NCBI GenBank assembly: GCA_963721725.1
Contig: CAVRLX010000020.1
Span: 1-64,000, forward strand
Length of the DNA: 64,000 nucleotides
Reading direction: 5' to 3'
DNA from: RI-153 sp963721725
GTDB taxonomy: Bacteria > Chloroflexota > Anaerolineae > Caldilineales > Caldilineaceae
A program made the translations under genes and the position numbers. Below are positions 56,602 through 64,000 of this stretch, one piece after another; the stretch's first letter is position 1; each line of letters starts with the position of its first letter. The notes under the pieces were generated by a model. That model was not told the origin of the DNA. It worked only from the letters and a program-made list of their open reading frames with translations, and ran no database searches.

Positions 56602-57468
56602 ATGATCATGTATCGCCAAAAAATTCGTGAATATTACGACCATTTAAGCCCTAGTTATTGTAAAGTTGCAGACTATGTGTTGAGCCACTATTACGAAGTG
56701 GCCTTTATGACGGCGGCTCAACTAGCCGACGCTGTGGATGTGGACACTACAACTGTTGTGCGTTTTTCGCAGCGGCTCGGCTACAACGGATATCCCGAAC
56801 TGTTGCAGGATATTCGCCAACAAGTGAAAGGCGAGCTTTACGCCGTCTATGAACCGCAGACGCTGACCAAAAACGATCCAGCCGCAGTCTTTAAGCGGCA
56901 GGTTGAGCAAGACGACAACAATCTGCGCCAGCTCTTGATCCAGAACCCCCCCGAACATCTTCAGAAGATCGCAGAGCTTTGCCGCCAAGCGGACCGTATC
57001 TACTTCGTAGCTGAAGGCTACGCCAACACGGTGGCTGAACTGGTGGCGGCCCAACTGCGCCATCAAGATATTCAGGCCGAGGCCATGGCGGAAGATTCTG
57101 TGCAGCGGGCCGCAACCCTGGCAAACCTGAACAGTCGCGATCTGGTCATCGGTCTCAGTGCCTCAGAATATGGCGACAGTGTGGCCCGTGCGTTGGACTT
57201 TGCCCAGATGCAGGGCTGCCAGACGCTTGGCATTGTGGGCAATCTCGACAACCCGGTGAACCGGACTGTGGAGAAGGTGATCTATGCCCCGTCGGAGGTG
57301 GCTGGCCCCTTGCCCAGCATTGTGGCGCTGACGGCTGCGCTTACGGCGCTGGCCCAGATTTTGGTCAGCCGCGACACCAAAGGGCAGAGCCGACGGCGTT
57401 CGATGACCGATGCCTATCACTTCCTCACCCGCCGCTCGGAATCGTTAGATCGGGTTGCCGGGCTATAG
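56602..57468 (+). CDS. RpiR/MurR-family regulator with SIS domain
   Basis: 288 residues. N-terminal HTH_6 (YRQKIREYYDHLSPSYCKVA; AAQLADAVDVDTTTVVRFSQ) and a C-terminal SIS sugar-phosphate-binding domain (RIYFVAEGYANTVAELVAAQ; DLVIGLSASEYGDSVARALD; TLGIVGNLDNPVN). Such regulators respond to phosphosugars. Two ATGs are possible (56602, 56608). A 200-base promoter region lies upstream. Confidence 0.9.
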   Translation: MIMYRQKIREYYDHLSPSYCKVADYVLSHYYEVAFMTAAQLADAVDVDTTTVVRFSQRLGYNGYPELLQDIRQQVKGELYAVYEPQTLTKNDPAAVFKRQVEQDDNNLRQLLIQNPPEHLQKIAELCRQADRIYFVAEGYANTVAELVAAQLRHQDIQAEAMAEDSVQRAATLANLNSRDLVIGLSASEYGDSVARALDFAQMQGCQTLGIVGNLDNPVNRTVEKVIYAPSEVAGPLPSIVALTAALTALAQILVSRDTKGQSRRRSMTDAYHFLTRRSESLDRVAGL

Positions 57469-58917
57469 CTCCGCTTCGCCTGTGTCATCAAGCCGCCGAG
57501 GAATTCCCTCGGCGGTTTTTGATTGGGGCTGATCCGCAAGATAGCCCACGGCCAAAAAGGCGAAAATGTAGCCCAGATAGTTTTCGTTGAGAAAGCGGCT
57601 GCCATAGAAAAAGACGGCGAGCAGCAGGGCATAGTGCCAACAGGCCAGGGCCAATGTGTTGGCCTGTTGTTGGCGACGCATCAGCCAAATTAAAATGGGC
57701 AAAGTCAGGCCGATCTCAAGCAGCCAGAAAGGCCACGGGGCGAAGCGGTCGCTGACCCAACCCGCCGCCAAGACAAAATTGCTGGCTCCCCAGCCCCAGA
57801 TCTGATAGCCGGTTTCGCCCTGTCCGCTGCTCCAACGCCAGACGTCGTCATAAAAAGCCGCGGCATCCCAGAGCAGATAGGGGGCGACAAGCAGGGCAAA
57901 GATGGCAAGCGCAGGCCAGCCGCGCCGTATAATCAGCGGGATGCGTTGCCAGAGCGTGCGCCAGGAAGCCAACGCGCCGGGCTGATCGGCCACCAGCAAC
58001 AGCGCATAGAAAGGCGCAAAAAACCAAGCCGTGGGTTTGCTGGCACAGGCCAACCCATAGAGCAGCGCCGAAAGGATGAGCCAACTTCGCGTAGATTTCT
58101 GCCACCACTGCCGCCAGGCCACAAGGCTAAAGAGCAGCCAGGCCAGCACAAACGAGTCATTCTGCCCAAAGAGTAGATCCAGCCCCATGAGCGGATTGAG
58201 CGCCAACAACATGACAAGCCCAAGTTTGGCGCGCGTGCCTGTTACCAGACGCGGTGCCAGCAGTAGCATTGCCAGCCACAAACCGAGATAGACCAGCCGC
58301 TGATCATAGCCACCCCACGATTGGCCGAGCAAAAAAAACGGAGCACTGAACACAAAGGTCCAGGGCAGATAGGGATAGTGATAGAGCGCCGTGCGGTATT
58401 CATCAAAACCCCATTCGGCCATCGGGGTGGCGGTGTAATCTTCTCGGTAGGGATTGCGTCCGTCCAAAAAGTAGCCGATGGTGGCTTCGGTCTGGATCAC
58501 GCCGCCGTCGTGGGTATAGCTGGCGGGTCCGCTCTGGGCGCGTAGCAGCATCAACTGGACGGTAGGGAAGATTAAAGTTGTCGTCAAAATTAGCGAGAGC
58601 AAGAGCCACTTACCATGTGTACGCCAGCGCCCTGATCCGCCCAGATCGAGCAGCCAATAGAGAAAGGTTGCGCCCAGCGTAAGGGCAATCAGCACCAGCC
58701 CGATGGGATCTCCCGGCCAGGGACCCCGCTCGCCCATGGCAGCAATTCCGGCCTCTGGGAGCAAGCGTCCCAAGAGCGGGTGGCGGAGCGTATCCTGGCG
58801 CAACAGGGGCAGGGCAAAGGGCTGGGCCAGACTGGTGATGCGCAGGTGGGACAGCACAAGGAGCGCCAGCAACAGGGCATCCCAGCCCGGTTTGGGGATC
58901 GTGGTGGATGGTCTCAT
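57463..58917 (-). CDS. GT-C-fold membrane glycosyltransferase (GT87-like)
   Basis: 484 residues with about eleven membrane segments. The extracytoplasmic loop has HDGGVIQTEATIGYFLDGRN and PYREDYTATPMAEWGFDEY, with acidic residues as in polyprenyl-mannose-dependent GT87 enzymes, then LLFGQNDSFVLAWLL and YGLACASKPTAWFF. Its start overlaps the end of the preceding beta-propeller gene by four bases, so the two are co-translated and may act together on a cell-surface glycan. The C-terminus overlaps a terminator for the convergent RpiR gene. Confidence 0.75.
   Translation of the reverse strand: MRPSTTIPKPGWDALLLALLVLSHLRITSLAQPFALPLLRQDTLRHPLLGRLLPEAGIAAMGERGPWPGDPIGLVLIALTLGATFLYWLLDLGGSGRWRTHGKWLLLSLILTTTLIFPTVQLMLLRAQSGPASYTHDGGVIQTEATIGYFLDGRNPYREDYTATPMAEWGFDEYRTALYHYPYLPWTFVFSAPFFLLGQSWGGYDQRLVYLGLWLAMLLLAPRLVTGTRAKLGLVMLLALNPLMGLDLLFGQNDSFVLAWLLFSLVAWRQWWQKSTRSWLILSALLYGLACASKPTAWFFAPFYALLLVADQPGALASWRTLWQRIPLIIRRGWPALAIFALLVAPYLLWDAAAFYDDVWRWSSGQGETGYQIWGWGASNFVLAAGWVSDRFAPWPFWLLEIGLTLPILIWLMRRQQQANTLALACWHYALLLAVFFYGSRFLNENYLGYIFAFLAVGYLADQPQSKTAEGIPRRLDDTGEAEL
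57493..57520 (+). terminator. Rho-independent terminator of the RpiR gene
   Basis: CCGCCGAGG (57493-57501), CCTCGGCGG (57507-57515), T5. It lies inside the 3-prime end of the convergent GT-C gene. Confidence 0.85.
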
Positions 58918-60902
58918 TCGTTTGCCTCGATGAGGGCATAGAGTCTGCCGTCAATGCCGGGAATGAAAATATGGTTGCCACTGGCGGCGGGCGAGCCAGC
59001 CACCCGGAACGGAATTGACGTGGCAAAGATCATGTTGCCGTTGAGGGCATTGAGCACCTGAATGGTTCCGCTTTCGGAGACGAAGAGCAGACGCCCCTCG
59101 CCCACAAGAATGCCGCCCATAATCCGATCTCCAAAGGCGTAGCGCCAGAGTTGCGTGCCGTTGCGGCGGTCAATGGCCTTGATAAAGCCGTTGCCATTGG
59201 CATAAAGATTGCTCTGATCCAGGGCCAGGGCATCGCTACGTTCGTTGCTGCCGTGCGTCCACAGTAGCGCGCCGGTGTTGGCGTTGAGCGCGTAAATATT
59301 GCCGTTGGCATCCGCTGCGTAGACTTCGGCCAGGGCAAGCGTACCGGGCTGGCTATAGATAGGCGGCGCAGAGACGGCAGTAAAGCGCGTATCTTCCCAC
59401 ACGACTTTGCCGCCATCATAGAGATCCAGCGCGCGCAACAAGCGATTCCCCACATAGACTAACTGATCGCCCACCACGGGATAGGCGATGGCGTTGCCCG
59501 GCACTTCGGCCTCCCAGACCGTGGCCCGGGTTTGCCGGTTTAATACATACAGGCGATTGTTCGTGCCCGTGACCAAGAGAAAATCGCCCCAAGCATTGAG
59601 TGGATTGGCGGGCACAATGCCTAGACCTGTGGTCCACAAGATCTGCGCACTGTTGCCCTGATCGCGAAATGCGGCAATGGTTCCGGTGTTGTCGATGACG
59701 TAGATGTCGCCGCCGACAACGGCTGGAGCATGGCGCATCACTTGGCTGAGTTGGGTTCGCCAGCGCTGTGAGCCAGCGTCCTGGCTGAAACTGTAGAGGT
59801 GCGAATCTTCGCTGCCTACCAGAACACTGTTCCCTGCCGCCACCACGCCCGAACTCATGGCCCCACCCGCAATGGCAGCAGGCCAATCGGGTCGATAGGC
59901 CGCGCCAAAGATGCGGCCCAGGTTGGCTTGTCCCGCCGGGTCGCGGCGATAGAGCGGAAAATCTCCGGCGCTGACAGGCGTGGAGGCGGGTGGCGGATTG
60001 GGCAGGGCCACGGTGGGCTGGCGTTCGACCAAGCGACGCGGATCATTGCCATTGGTCTCTGGTGGCGCGCCCATTGGCGTGGGATTGCCTTCAATGCGCA
60101 CATTGGCTTGGTGTGTCCAGCCTTCCACATTGTCGGGCGCACAGCAGATATAGACCCATTCTCCGCTGACGGTGCGCCCGTGGACAAAGAGCGGTCGCCC
60201 GCTGCCGACGACCACTGTCTGTGTGAAGAGGCTGCTTGGTCCCATGCGCAACACGCTGTTACGAGCGGTGATGGCTTGCAACGTGACCACGGGCACTGTG
60301 GTTGAGGTGGAGATTAGCGTGGGTGGCACTTCTGTGGGCGTGGCGGTAGGAAGCGCGCCGACATCGGGTGACTGCGCCGGCGTGGGCAGCGGCGAATTTC
60401 CCAGAGATGTAGGCGTGTCGATCACCACGGCGTTATTGTCTGGCAGCGTGGGCGTGGGCAACGGCGACGGTGTATTCGTACTCTGGCCGAGAGACTCCAC
60501 GATGGGAATAGAAATAGTGATAGTAATCGTTCCGCTTGGCGTCGCCGTAGGAATACCCATCAAGGTGGGGGTGACGGTGGGTTCGGGCGTGAAACTGGCC
60601 GTGGGCTGGGGCGTGGGCGTATCCATGCCGAGTAGTGCCAGCTCATAGGCCTGCTGTGTCGCCAGATCCGCAGCATTTTGGGTGGCCCGAAAATCGACGG
60701 TGGGCATGTCGGTGGCGGTTCTGGGGGTGGGGGTCAGGGTGGGCGTCGGCCCGATGACAAAGCCCCGCTCCAAAAACCAGCGTGTGCTCCCGACCAAGAG
60801 TAGTATAAGCACCAGCAAGCCGATGCCACTCAACGCCAAGCGTGCGTTGGTGCGCGTGGCGGTGTATGGAGGCGATGAATCTGGAATAGGCGGCTTGATC
60901 AT
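58914..60902 (-). CDS. Membrane-anchored SH3b plus PQQ-type beta-propeller protein
   Basis: 662 residues. N-terminal membrane segment (SGIGLLVLILLLVGSTRWFL), a 130-residue Thr/Pro stalk, a bacterial SH3 domain (ITARNSVLRMGPSSLFTQTV; GEWVYICCAPDNVEGW), and an eight-bladed PQQ-like propeller (VLVGSEDSHLYSFSQDAGSQ; VYAADANGNIYALNANTGAL; ALDQSNLYANGNGFIKAID). It is probably a surface scaffold, with no cofactor-binding residues named. A TAGAAT box lies only five bases before the start. Confidence 0.8.
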   Translation of the reverse strand: MIKPPIPDSSPPYTATRTNARLALSGIGLLVLILLLVGSTRWFLERGFVIGPTPTLTPTPRTATDMPTVDFRATQNAADLATQQAYELALLGMDTPTPQPTASFTPEPTVTPTLMGIPTATPSGTITITISIPIVESLGQSTNTPSPLPTPTLPDNNAVVIDTPTSLGNSPLPTPAQSPDVGALPTATPTEVPPTLISTSTTVPVVTLQAITARNSVLRMGPSSLFTQTVVVGSGRPLFVHGRTVSGEWVYICCAPDNVEGWTHQANVRIEGNPTPMGAPPETNGNDPRRLVERQPTVALPNPPPASTPVSAGDFPLYRRDPAGQANLGRIFGAAYRPDWPAAIAGGAMSSGVVAAGNSVLVGSEDSHLYSFSQDAGSQRWRTQLSQVMRHAPAVVGGDIYVIDNTGTIAAFRDQGNSAQILWTTGLGIVPANPLNAWGDFLLVTGTNNRLYVLNRQTRATVWEAEVPGNAIAYPVVGDQLVYVGNRLLRALDLYDGGKVVWEDTRFTAVSAPPIYSQPGTLALAEVYAADANGNIYALNANTGALLWTHGSNERSDALALDQSNLYANGNGFIKAIDRRNGTQLWRYAFGDRIMGGILVGEGRLLFVSESGTIQVLNALNGNMIFATSIPFRVAGSPAASGNHIFIPGIDGRLYALIEANE

Positions 60903-60907
60903 GCCTT

Positions 60908-60913
60908 ATTCTA
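60908..60913 (-). promoter_or_regulatory. Extended -10 five bases before an ATG (leaderless type)
   Basis: TGATAGAAT on the minus strand; hexamer 60908-60913, five bases before the ATG at 60902. Confidence 0.4.
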
Positions 60914-60944
60914 TCAACAACCAGAGAAAGCCTCCAAAAATGCT

Positions 60945-60972
60945 TTGATTTTCCACCATCCAGGGGTATAAT
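60945..60972 (+). promoter_or_regulatory. Promoter for the thioredoxin-like gene
   Basis: TTGATT (60945-60950), 16 bases, TATAAT (60967-60972). Start near 60979, so the leader is about 145 nt, with two stable stem-loops (60996-61033 and 61043-61090). Confidence 0.6.
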
Positions 60973-60978
60973 AGGGGG

Positions 60979-61123
60979 ACAAATCTCGACAGTCTGGGCG
61001 CTGGGCGGGTAAGAACGGTTACGGACAGCGCCCTGTGTGAAACCTAGGCTGAGGCAATGGCTGGAAATGGTCCAGCCTCTGGTCTTTAGGACCACTTTGT
61101 TGCCGCCAGCCGAGGAATTCATC
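60979..61123 (+). other. Structured 5-prime leader of the thioredoxin-like gene
   Basis: Stem 1: GGGCGCTG (60996-61003) with CAGCGCCC (61026-61033), 8 base pairs perfect. Stem 2: CCTA (61043-61046) with TAGG (61087-61090), enclosing GAGGC (61051-61055) with GCCTC (61075-61079). No known riboswitch recognised. Confidence 0.4.
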
Positions 61124-61435
61124 ATGGCCGACCGTCTACACCAGCCCTTCCCATCCCGTATGGACGGCGATCACCCGTCTGTTTGTGTTGAGATTTATGT
61201 GGCGGATCATTGTCATGTTTGCGCCTATACAGCCGAGATCGCCCAGTATATTCAGTCGAATTTTCCGAGGGTTGCGGTGCAGATTATCAATCTGTTCGAT
61301 ACCGCCCAGGAAATTCCAGAGGCCGTGTTTGCGACGCCAACCTATCTGCTCAACGGTGCGCTGTGGTCGTTGGGCAATCCCTCGTTGCAGGATGTACAGG
61401 CTCGTTTGCGGGCAGCCCTCGCCGCCACAGACTAG
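61124..61435 (+). CDS. Thioredoxin-fold protein with CHVC motif
   Basis: 103 residues. Thioredoxin/glutaredoxin fold: VEIYVADHCHVCAYTAEIAQ holds the CxxC redox pair and ATPTYLLNG the cis-Pro loop. The acid in front of the motif and the HC pair suggest a low-potential thiol reductase. No signal peptide. A Crp-type regulator follows 66 bases downstream, possibly co-transcribed. ATG 61124 is preferred over starts in the leader. Confidence 0.85.
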   Translation: MADRLHQPFPSRMDGDHPSVCVEIYVADHCHVCAYTAEIAQYIQSNFPRVAVQIINLFDTAQEIPEAVFATPTYLLNGALWSLGNPSLQDVQARLRAALAATD

Positions 61436-61501
61436 CGCCTTTTTCACTCAGACTTGTGTTGTTCCGGCAACACCCCGTTGCACAAACAGAGTATAAATCG
61501 T

Positions 61502-62200
61502 ATGGACACCACCACAACAAGCAGCACGCAGCCCGCCGAAAAGATGAAATATCTTTCGGAACTGGCCGTCTTTCAAGATCTGACCCCCCGTGAGATGGAG
61601 GAGTTGAACCGGATCACGACCATGAGCACAGTTGCCAAAGGGCGTGTCTTTTATCGCCCAGAGGAACTAGGCGAAGTGCTCTTTATCCTGAAAGAGGGGC
61701 GCGTCCAGTTGTATCGAATCAGCCCCGAAGGCAAAAAACTGGTGATCACCACGCTGGGGCCGCATACGCTCTTTGGCGAGATGGCGCTGTTGGGCACAAA
61801 GATGCACAACACGTTTGCCGAAGCGGTGGAGGATTGCCTGATCTGTGTCATGAGCCGCACCGATCTGGAGCGGTTGATCCTGAGCAAGCCGCAGGTAGCC
61901 TTGCGCATTTTGGAGATCACGGGCAAGCGGCTGCGCGAGGCGGAAGAACGGCTGGAAAGCATGGCCTTTAAGGGCATCCCTGCCCGGCTGGCAAGTTTGC
62001 TCTTGCGCCTTGCCGATGAGCAGGGCGGTGATGAGGTGCGCGGGTTGACCCATCAGGATTTGGCGGAAAGTGTGGGAACCTATCGCGAGACCGCCACGCA
62101 AGTACTCAATGATCTCAAATCGCAAGGACTGATTGACATTGGGCGCAAACGTATCGCCATCCTCAATCGGGAGACCCTCTACACTGTTTCTGAAAGTTAA
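61502..62200 (+). CDS. Crp/Fnr-family transcription regulator
   Basis: 232 residues. N-terminal cyclic-nucleotide-binding fold (LAVFQDLTPREMEELNRITT; GEMALLGTKMHNTFAEAVED) and a C-terminal winged helix (LTHQDLAESVGTYRETATQV). No FNR-type Cys cluster, so it probably binds a small ligand or acts as a redox-independent regulator. The ATG at 61502 gives the family length. A strong hairpin follows. Confidence 0.9.
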   Translation: MDTTTTSSTQPAEKMKYLSELAVFQDLTPREMEELNRITTMSTVAKGRVFYRPEELGEVLFILKEGRVQLYRISPEGKKLVITTLGPHTLFGEMALLGTKMHNTFAEAVEDCLICVMSRTDLERLILSKPQVALRILEITGKRLREAEERLESMAFKGIPARLASLLLRLADEQGGDEVRGLTHQDLAESVGTYRETATQVLNDLKSQGLIDIGRKRIAILNRETLYTVSES

Positions 62201-62204
62201 GGCG

Positions 62205-62249
62205 GGCGTGCTGTGTGAAAGCGTGACACACAGCACGCCTTCTGTTTTT
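62205..62249 (+). terminator. Terminator-like hairpin after the Crp gene
   Basis: GGCGTGCTGTGTG (62205-62217) and CACACAGCACGCC (62227-62239), 13-base perfect stem, then ttctgttttt. Confidence 0.8.
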
Positions 62250-62286
62250 GCTGGCATTCACCACCCTTCATAACGGAAGTCTCCCC

Positions 62287-62664
62287 TTGTCCGATCCCCT
62301 TTCCAAACCTGTCTATCAACGAATTCTCCACCTTGTGCGCCAGATCCCGCCGGGGCGGGTGGCAACCTATGGACAGATTGCCTGGCTGGAAGGTCACTGC
62401 ACGCCGCGCATGGTGGGCTACGCGCTGGGCGGTCTGCCTGACGGCAGCGATGTGCCCTGGCAGCGTGTGATCAACGCCAGCGGCGGCGTCAGTCCGCGGC
62501 CAGGCTCGCAACGGCAGTATGAATTGTTGGAAGGTGAAGGGGTACGCTTTGATGCCGAGGGGCGGGTAAATTTCCAACGTTTCGGCTGGGGCGGGCCAGA
62601 TCCCGCGTGGTTGGAGGCACATGGTTTCAGTCCCAGTCCACCTTTTGTGTTTGGGAGAAGGTGA
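62287..62664 (+). CDS. Alkyltransferase-like protein (MGMT fold without the active Cys)
   Basis: 125 residues. Has the MGMT winged-helix motif (YQRILHLVRQIPPGRVATYG; MVGYALGGLPDGSDVP) but PWQRVINASG where O6-methylguanine transferases have PCHRV, so Trp replaces the reactive Cys. Such ATL proteins bind alkylated bases and flag them to nucleotide-excision repair. The TTG start at 62287 is uncertain; an upstream TTG at 62248 also fits. Confidence 0.88.
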   Translation: MSDPLSKPVYQRILHLVRQIPPGRVATYGQIAWLEGHCTPRMVGYALGGLPDGSDVPWQRVINASGGVSPRPGSQRQYELLEGEGVRFDAEGRVNFQRFGWGGPDPAWLEAHGFSPSPPFVFGRR

Positions 62665-62682
62665 GCGTTTGGCTCACTGTGG

Positions 62683-63480
62683 TCAAACGGGTCGAGTGGG
62701 GGTACGCAGCAAATAGCGGAAATAGATCAGTTCTCCGGTTTGAAACCTCTCAAAAATACCCGACCCCTTTACTCCGGCAAACTGAGCCACAAGACGCTGC
62801 AATAGTCTCGGCACCAGCTGTTGGATCAGATGGCGTTTGGCCTGATCATCGATCTCCATCGCCCTCAGGACCTGGGGGGTAATATCTTCGGTTTGGATAA
62901 TCTCTAGGCCAGCTTGGAGCAACTGCGCATTCAAGCGGGTGTATTCTGCCGGCGTCCGAAAGTCGGCAAATAGAAAATACCCACCGGGGCGAAGCACACG
63001 CCTGATCTCCTGGAGAAACCGCGGCATCCTGCCGTAACAATGGGAAGCTTCCAGGTTGAGAATGGCATCAAAGGTGTGGTCGTCAAAGTGGAGCGACTCA
63101 GCATCGCCCTCCACAAAGGAAAGGTTCTGCACGGCGTGATGCTTGCGGCAGAACTGAATGGCTCTTGGATTGCGGTCCACGCCCACCATGGATCTGGGAT
63201 GCAAATAGCGTGCCACATAGGAAGCGCCTCCTCCGTGCCCACAGCTAACCTCCAGCATATCCTGACCGGTCAGATCAACGGCGGCGGCCACATGATGGTA
63301 AAGCTGGATGTTTAACCGATCGGGTTCATCCACCGGGAGTAGAGTCAGCGTGTGCGCATCGACATATCCGTAGTTGAGAAATGGGAGGGGTGTGTCGTTG
63401 GCTAATTGCGTGAGATAGGGATACCAGTATTTCCAGATCACGCGACGTCCGTTACCCTTGAGATCCATTGTGTTTAGCAT
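62683..63480 (-). CDS. Class I SAM methyltransferase
   Basis: 265 residues. QDMLEVSCGHGGGASYVARY (motif I), MVGVDRNPRAIQFCRKHH, DAILNLEASHCYGRMPRFLQ (motif with Asp/Asn) and LRPGGYFLFADF. It resembles the phthiotriol/phenolphthiocerol or sterol-type methyltransferases of actinobacteria, so a lipid or polyketide substrate is possible, but this is only family resemblance. The start is at 63480. Confidence 0.8.
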   Translation of the reverse strand: MLNTMDLKGNGRRVIWKYWYPYLTQLANDTPLPFLNYGYVDAHTLTLLPVDEPDRLNIQLYHHVAAAVDLTGQDMLEVSCGHGGGASYVARYLHPRSMVGVDRNPRAIQFCRKHHAVQNLSFVEGDAESLHFDDHTFDAILNLEASHCYGRMPRFLQEIRRVLRPGGYFLFADFRTPAEYTRLNAQLLQAGLEIIQTEDITPQVLRAMEIDDQAKRHLIQQLVPRLLQRLVAQFAGVKGSGIFERFQTGELIYFRYLLRTPTRPV

Positions 63481-63822
63481 CCTTTATAGGGTGATGAGTT
63501 ACATAGTCGAGCACTTTTTAAATGGGATCTCCTTTGGGGGAGTGGCGTCAAAGGCCACCCAGTGGGCCTGAAGCGGTGCTTTGGGAAGCTTCTTTATCCA
63601 TTGTCTTAATCTTATCCATGGTTGAATAAATAACCAATCAGGGTGCAACGCACTCACCCCAGAACTCAGAATATCCATCTGTAGTTGGTGAGTGCGTCGC
63701 ATCCTAGGCTGGATTTGTACGGTATTGTATGAGGGTGCAGTTTCGCCAGCGAACGGTGTTGAAGCCCATGTTGGTTGCGAGGTTTGCTAACAGTAAAGGG
63801 TTAAATCCTCAACTCTCTTTTA
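63481..63822. other. Intergenic region with repeat copy 3
   Basis: No gene recognised. It contains a degenerate copy of the GGTGCGACGCACT inverted repeat (63641-63704) and AT-rich DNA with no clear promoter. Confidence 0.6.
63641..63704. repeat. GGTGCGACGCACTCGCCA-family inverted repeat, copy 3 (degenerate)
   Basis: GGGTGCAACGCACTCACC (63641-63658) and GGTGAGTGCGTCGCATCC (63687-63704) with a 28-base loop. A few mismatches separate it from copies 1 and 2, so it is the most worn copy. Confidence 0.75.
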
Positions 63823-64000
63823 CTATCCAAAACGCTCTTCGTCCCAGGGATCGCCCTGCATGTGATAGCCGTTGCGTTCCCAGAAGCCGGGTCGGTCGCC
63901 CACAATAAACTCAAAGCCGCGAATCCACTTGGCGCTCTTCCAAAAATACTTCTTGGGGACGAGCAGCCGCATAGGATAGCCGTGATCCGGTTCAATCGGC
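63823..64000 (-). CDS. Sulfite-oxidase-like molybdopterin oxidoreductase, C-terminal end (partial)
   Basis: 59 residues, cut by the window end. Text reads EPDHGYPMRLLVPKKYFW, then KSAKWIRGFEF, VGDRPGFWERNGYHMQGDPW and the end EERFG. This is the C-terminal part of the sulfite oxidase-like (YedY/MsrP-related) molybdopterin-dependent oxidoreductases, with the Trp-Lys-Ser/Arg substrate segment. The cofactor-binding Cys would be outside the window. Confidence 0.85.
   Translation of the reverse strand, partial: PIEPDHGYPMRLLVPKKYFWKSAKWIRGFEFIVGDRPGFWERNGYHMQGDPWDEERFG

Overview
The window looks like a bacterial chromosome segment from the phylum Chloroflexota, probably near Anaerolineae/Caldilineae. 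This is inferred from gene content and style, not from an rRNA marker. Supporting signs are extracellular proteins on long Thr/Pro stalks, a PdtaS/PdtaR (HisKA_2 plus ANTAR) pair, a FabL-type enoyl reductase, a MoxR/DUF58 pair, moderately high GC and a mosaic of small intergenic palindromes. There is no rRNA, prophage or CRISPR array. The only mobile gene is one IS982-family transposase.

Layout. 0-10 kb: pdtaS-pdtaR, then three surface-glycan genes (GT2, GT39-like and YfhO-like membrane proteins), then transketolase. 10-21 kb: a DUF6391 protein, IS982, holA, an M16-like peptidase lacking the zinc site, a membrane-anchored unknown, a decayed leucine-rich-repeat gene, a lipoprotein / cyanophycinase-like / class III aminotransferase operon, and a five-LysM lipoprotein. 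21-32 kb: an MFS permease, a MacAB-like efflux operon with two ATPases (one fused to an AbrB-like domain), a methyltransferase-CinA-DUF6504 operon and an EEP nuclease. 32-45 kb: an XRE/NB-ARC/TPR regulator, RNase J, a broken VapBC locus, FtsK, a LolA-like protein, a second MFS permease, an SDR and a class C beta-lactamase-like hydrolase. 45-64 kb: an epimerase, a metallopeptidase, a barrel plus prealbumin-like protein, PaaI, MoxR/DUF58, LacI, RNase PH, two tRNA-Ala, FabL, a polysaccharide deacetylase, RpiR, a GT-C protein and a propeller protein, thioredoxin, Crp, an alkyltransferase-like protein, a methyltransferase and the end of a sulfite-oxidase-like gene.

Two global features stand out. 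First, about 19 single-base frameshifts break otherwise good genes between 3 and 44.4 kb, including transketolase, RNase J and FtsK, and none was seen from 44.5 to 64 kb. Most lie in short homopolymers or GC repeats and are probably sequence errors, so those genes are annotated as one CDS each. The leucine-rich-repeat gene and the VapC remnant look like genuine decay. Second, several families of short palindromic words are scattered between genes, and in two membrane-protein genes they lie inside the reading frame and are translated. These palindromes, the AbrB-ATPase fusion, the catalytically dead cyanophycinase homologue and the leaderless-type promoters are the most unusual items.
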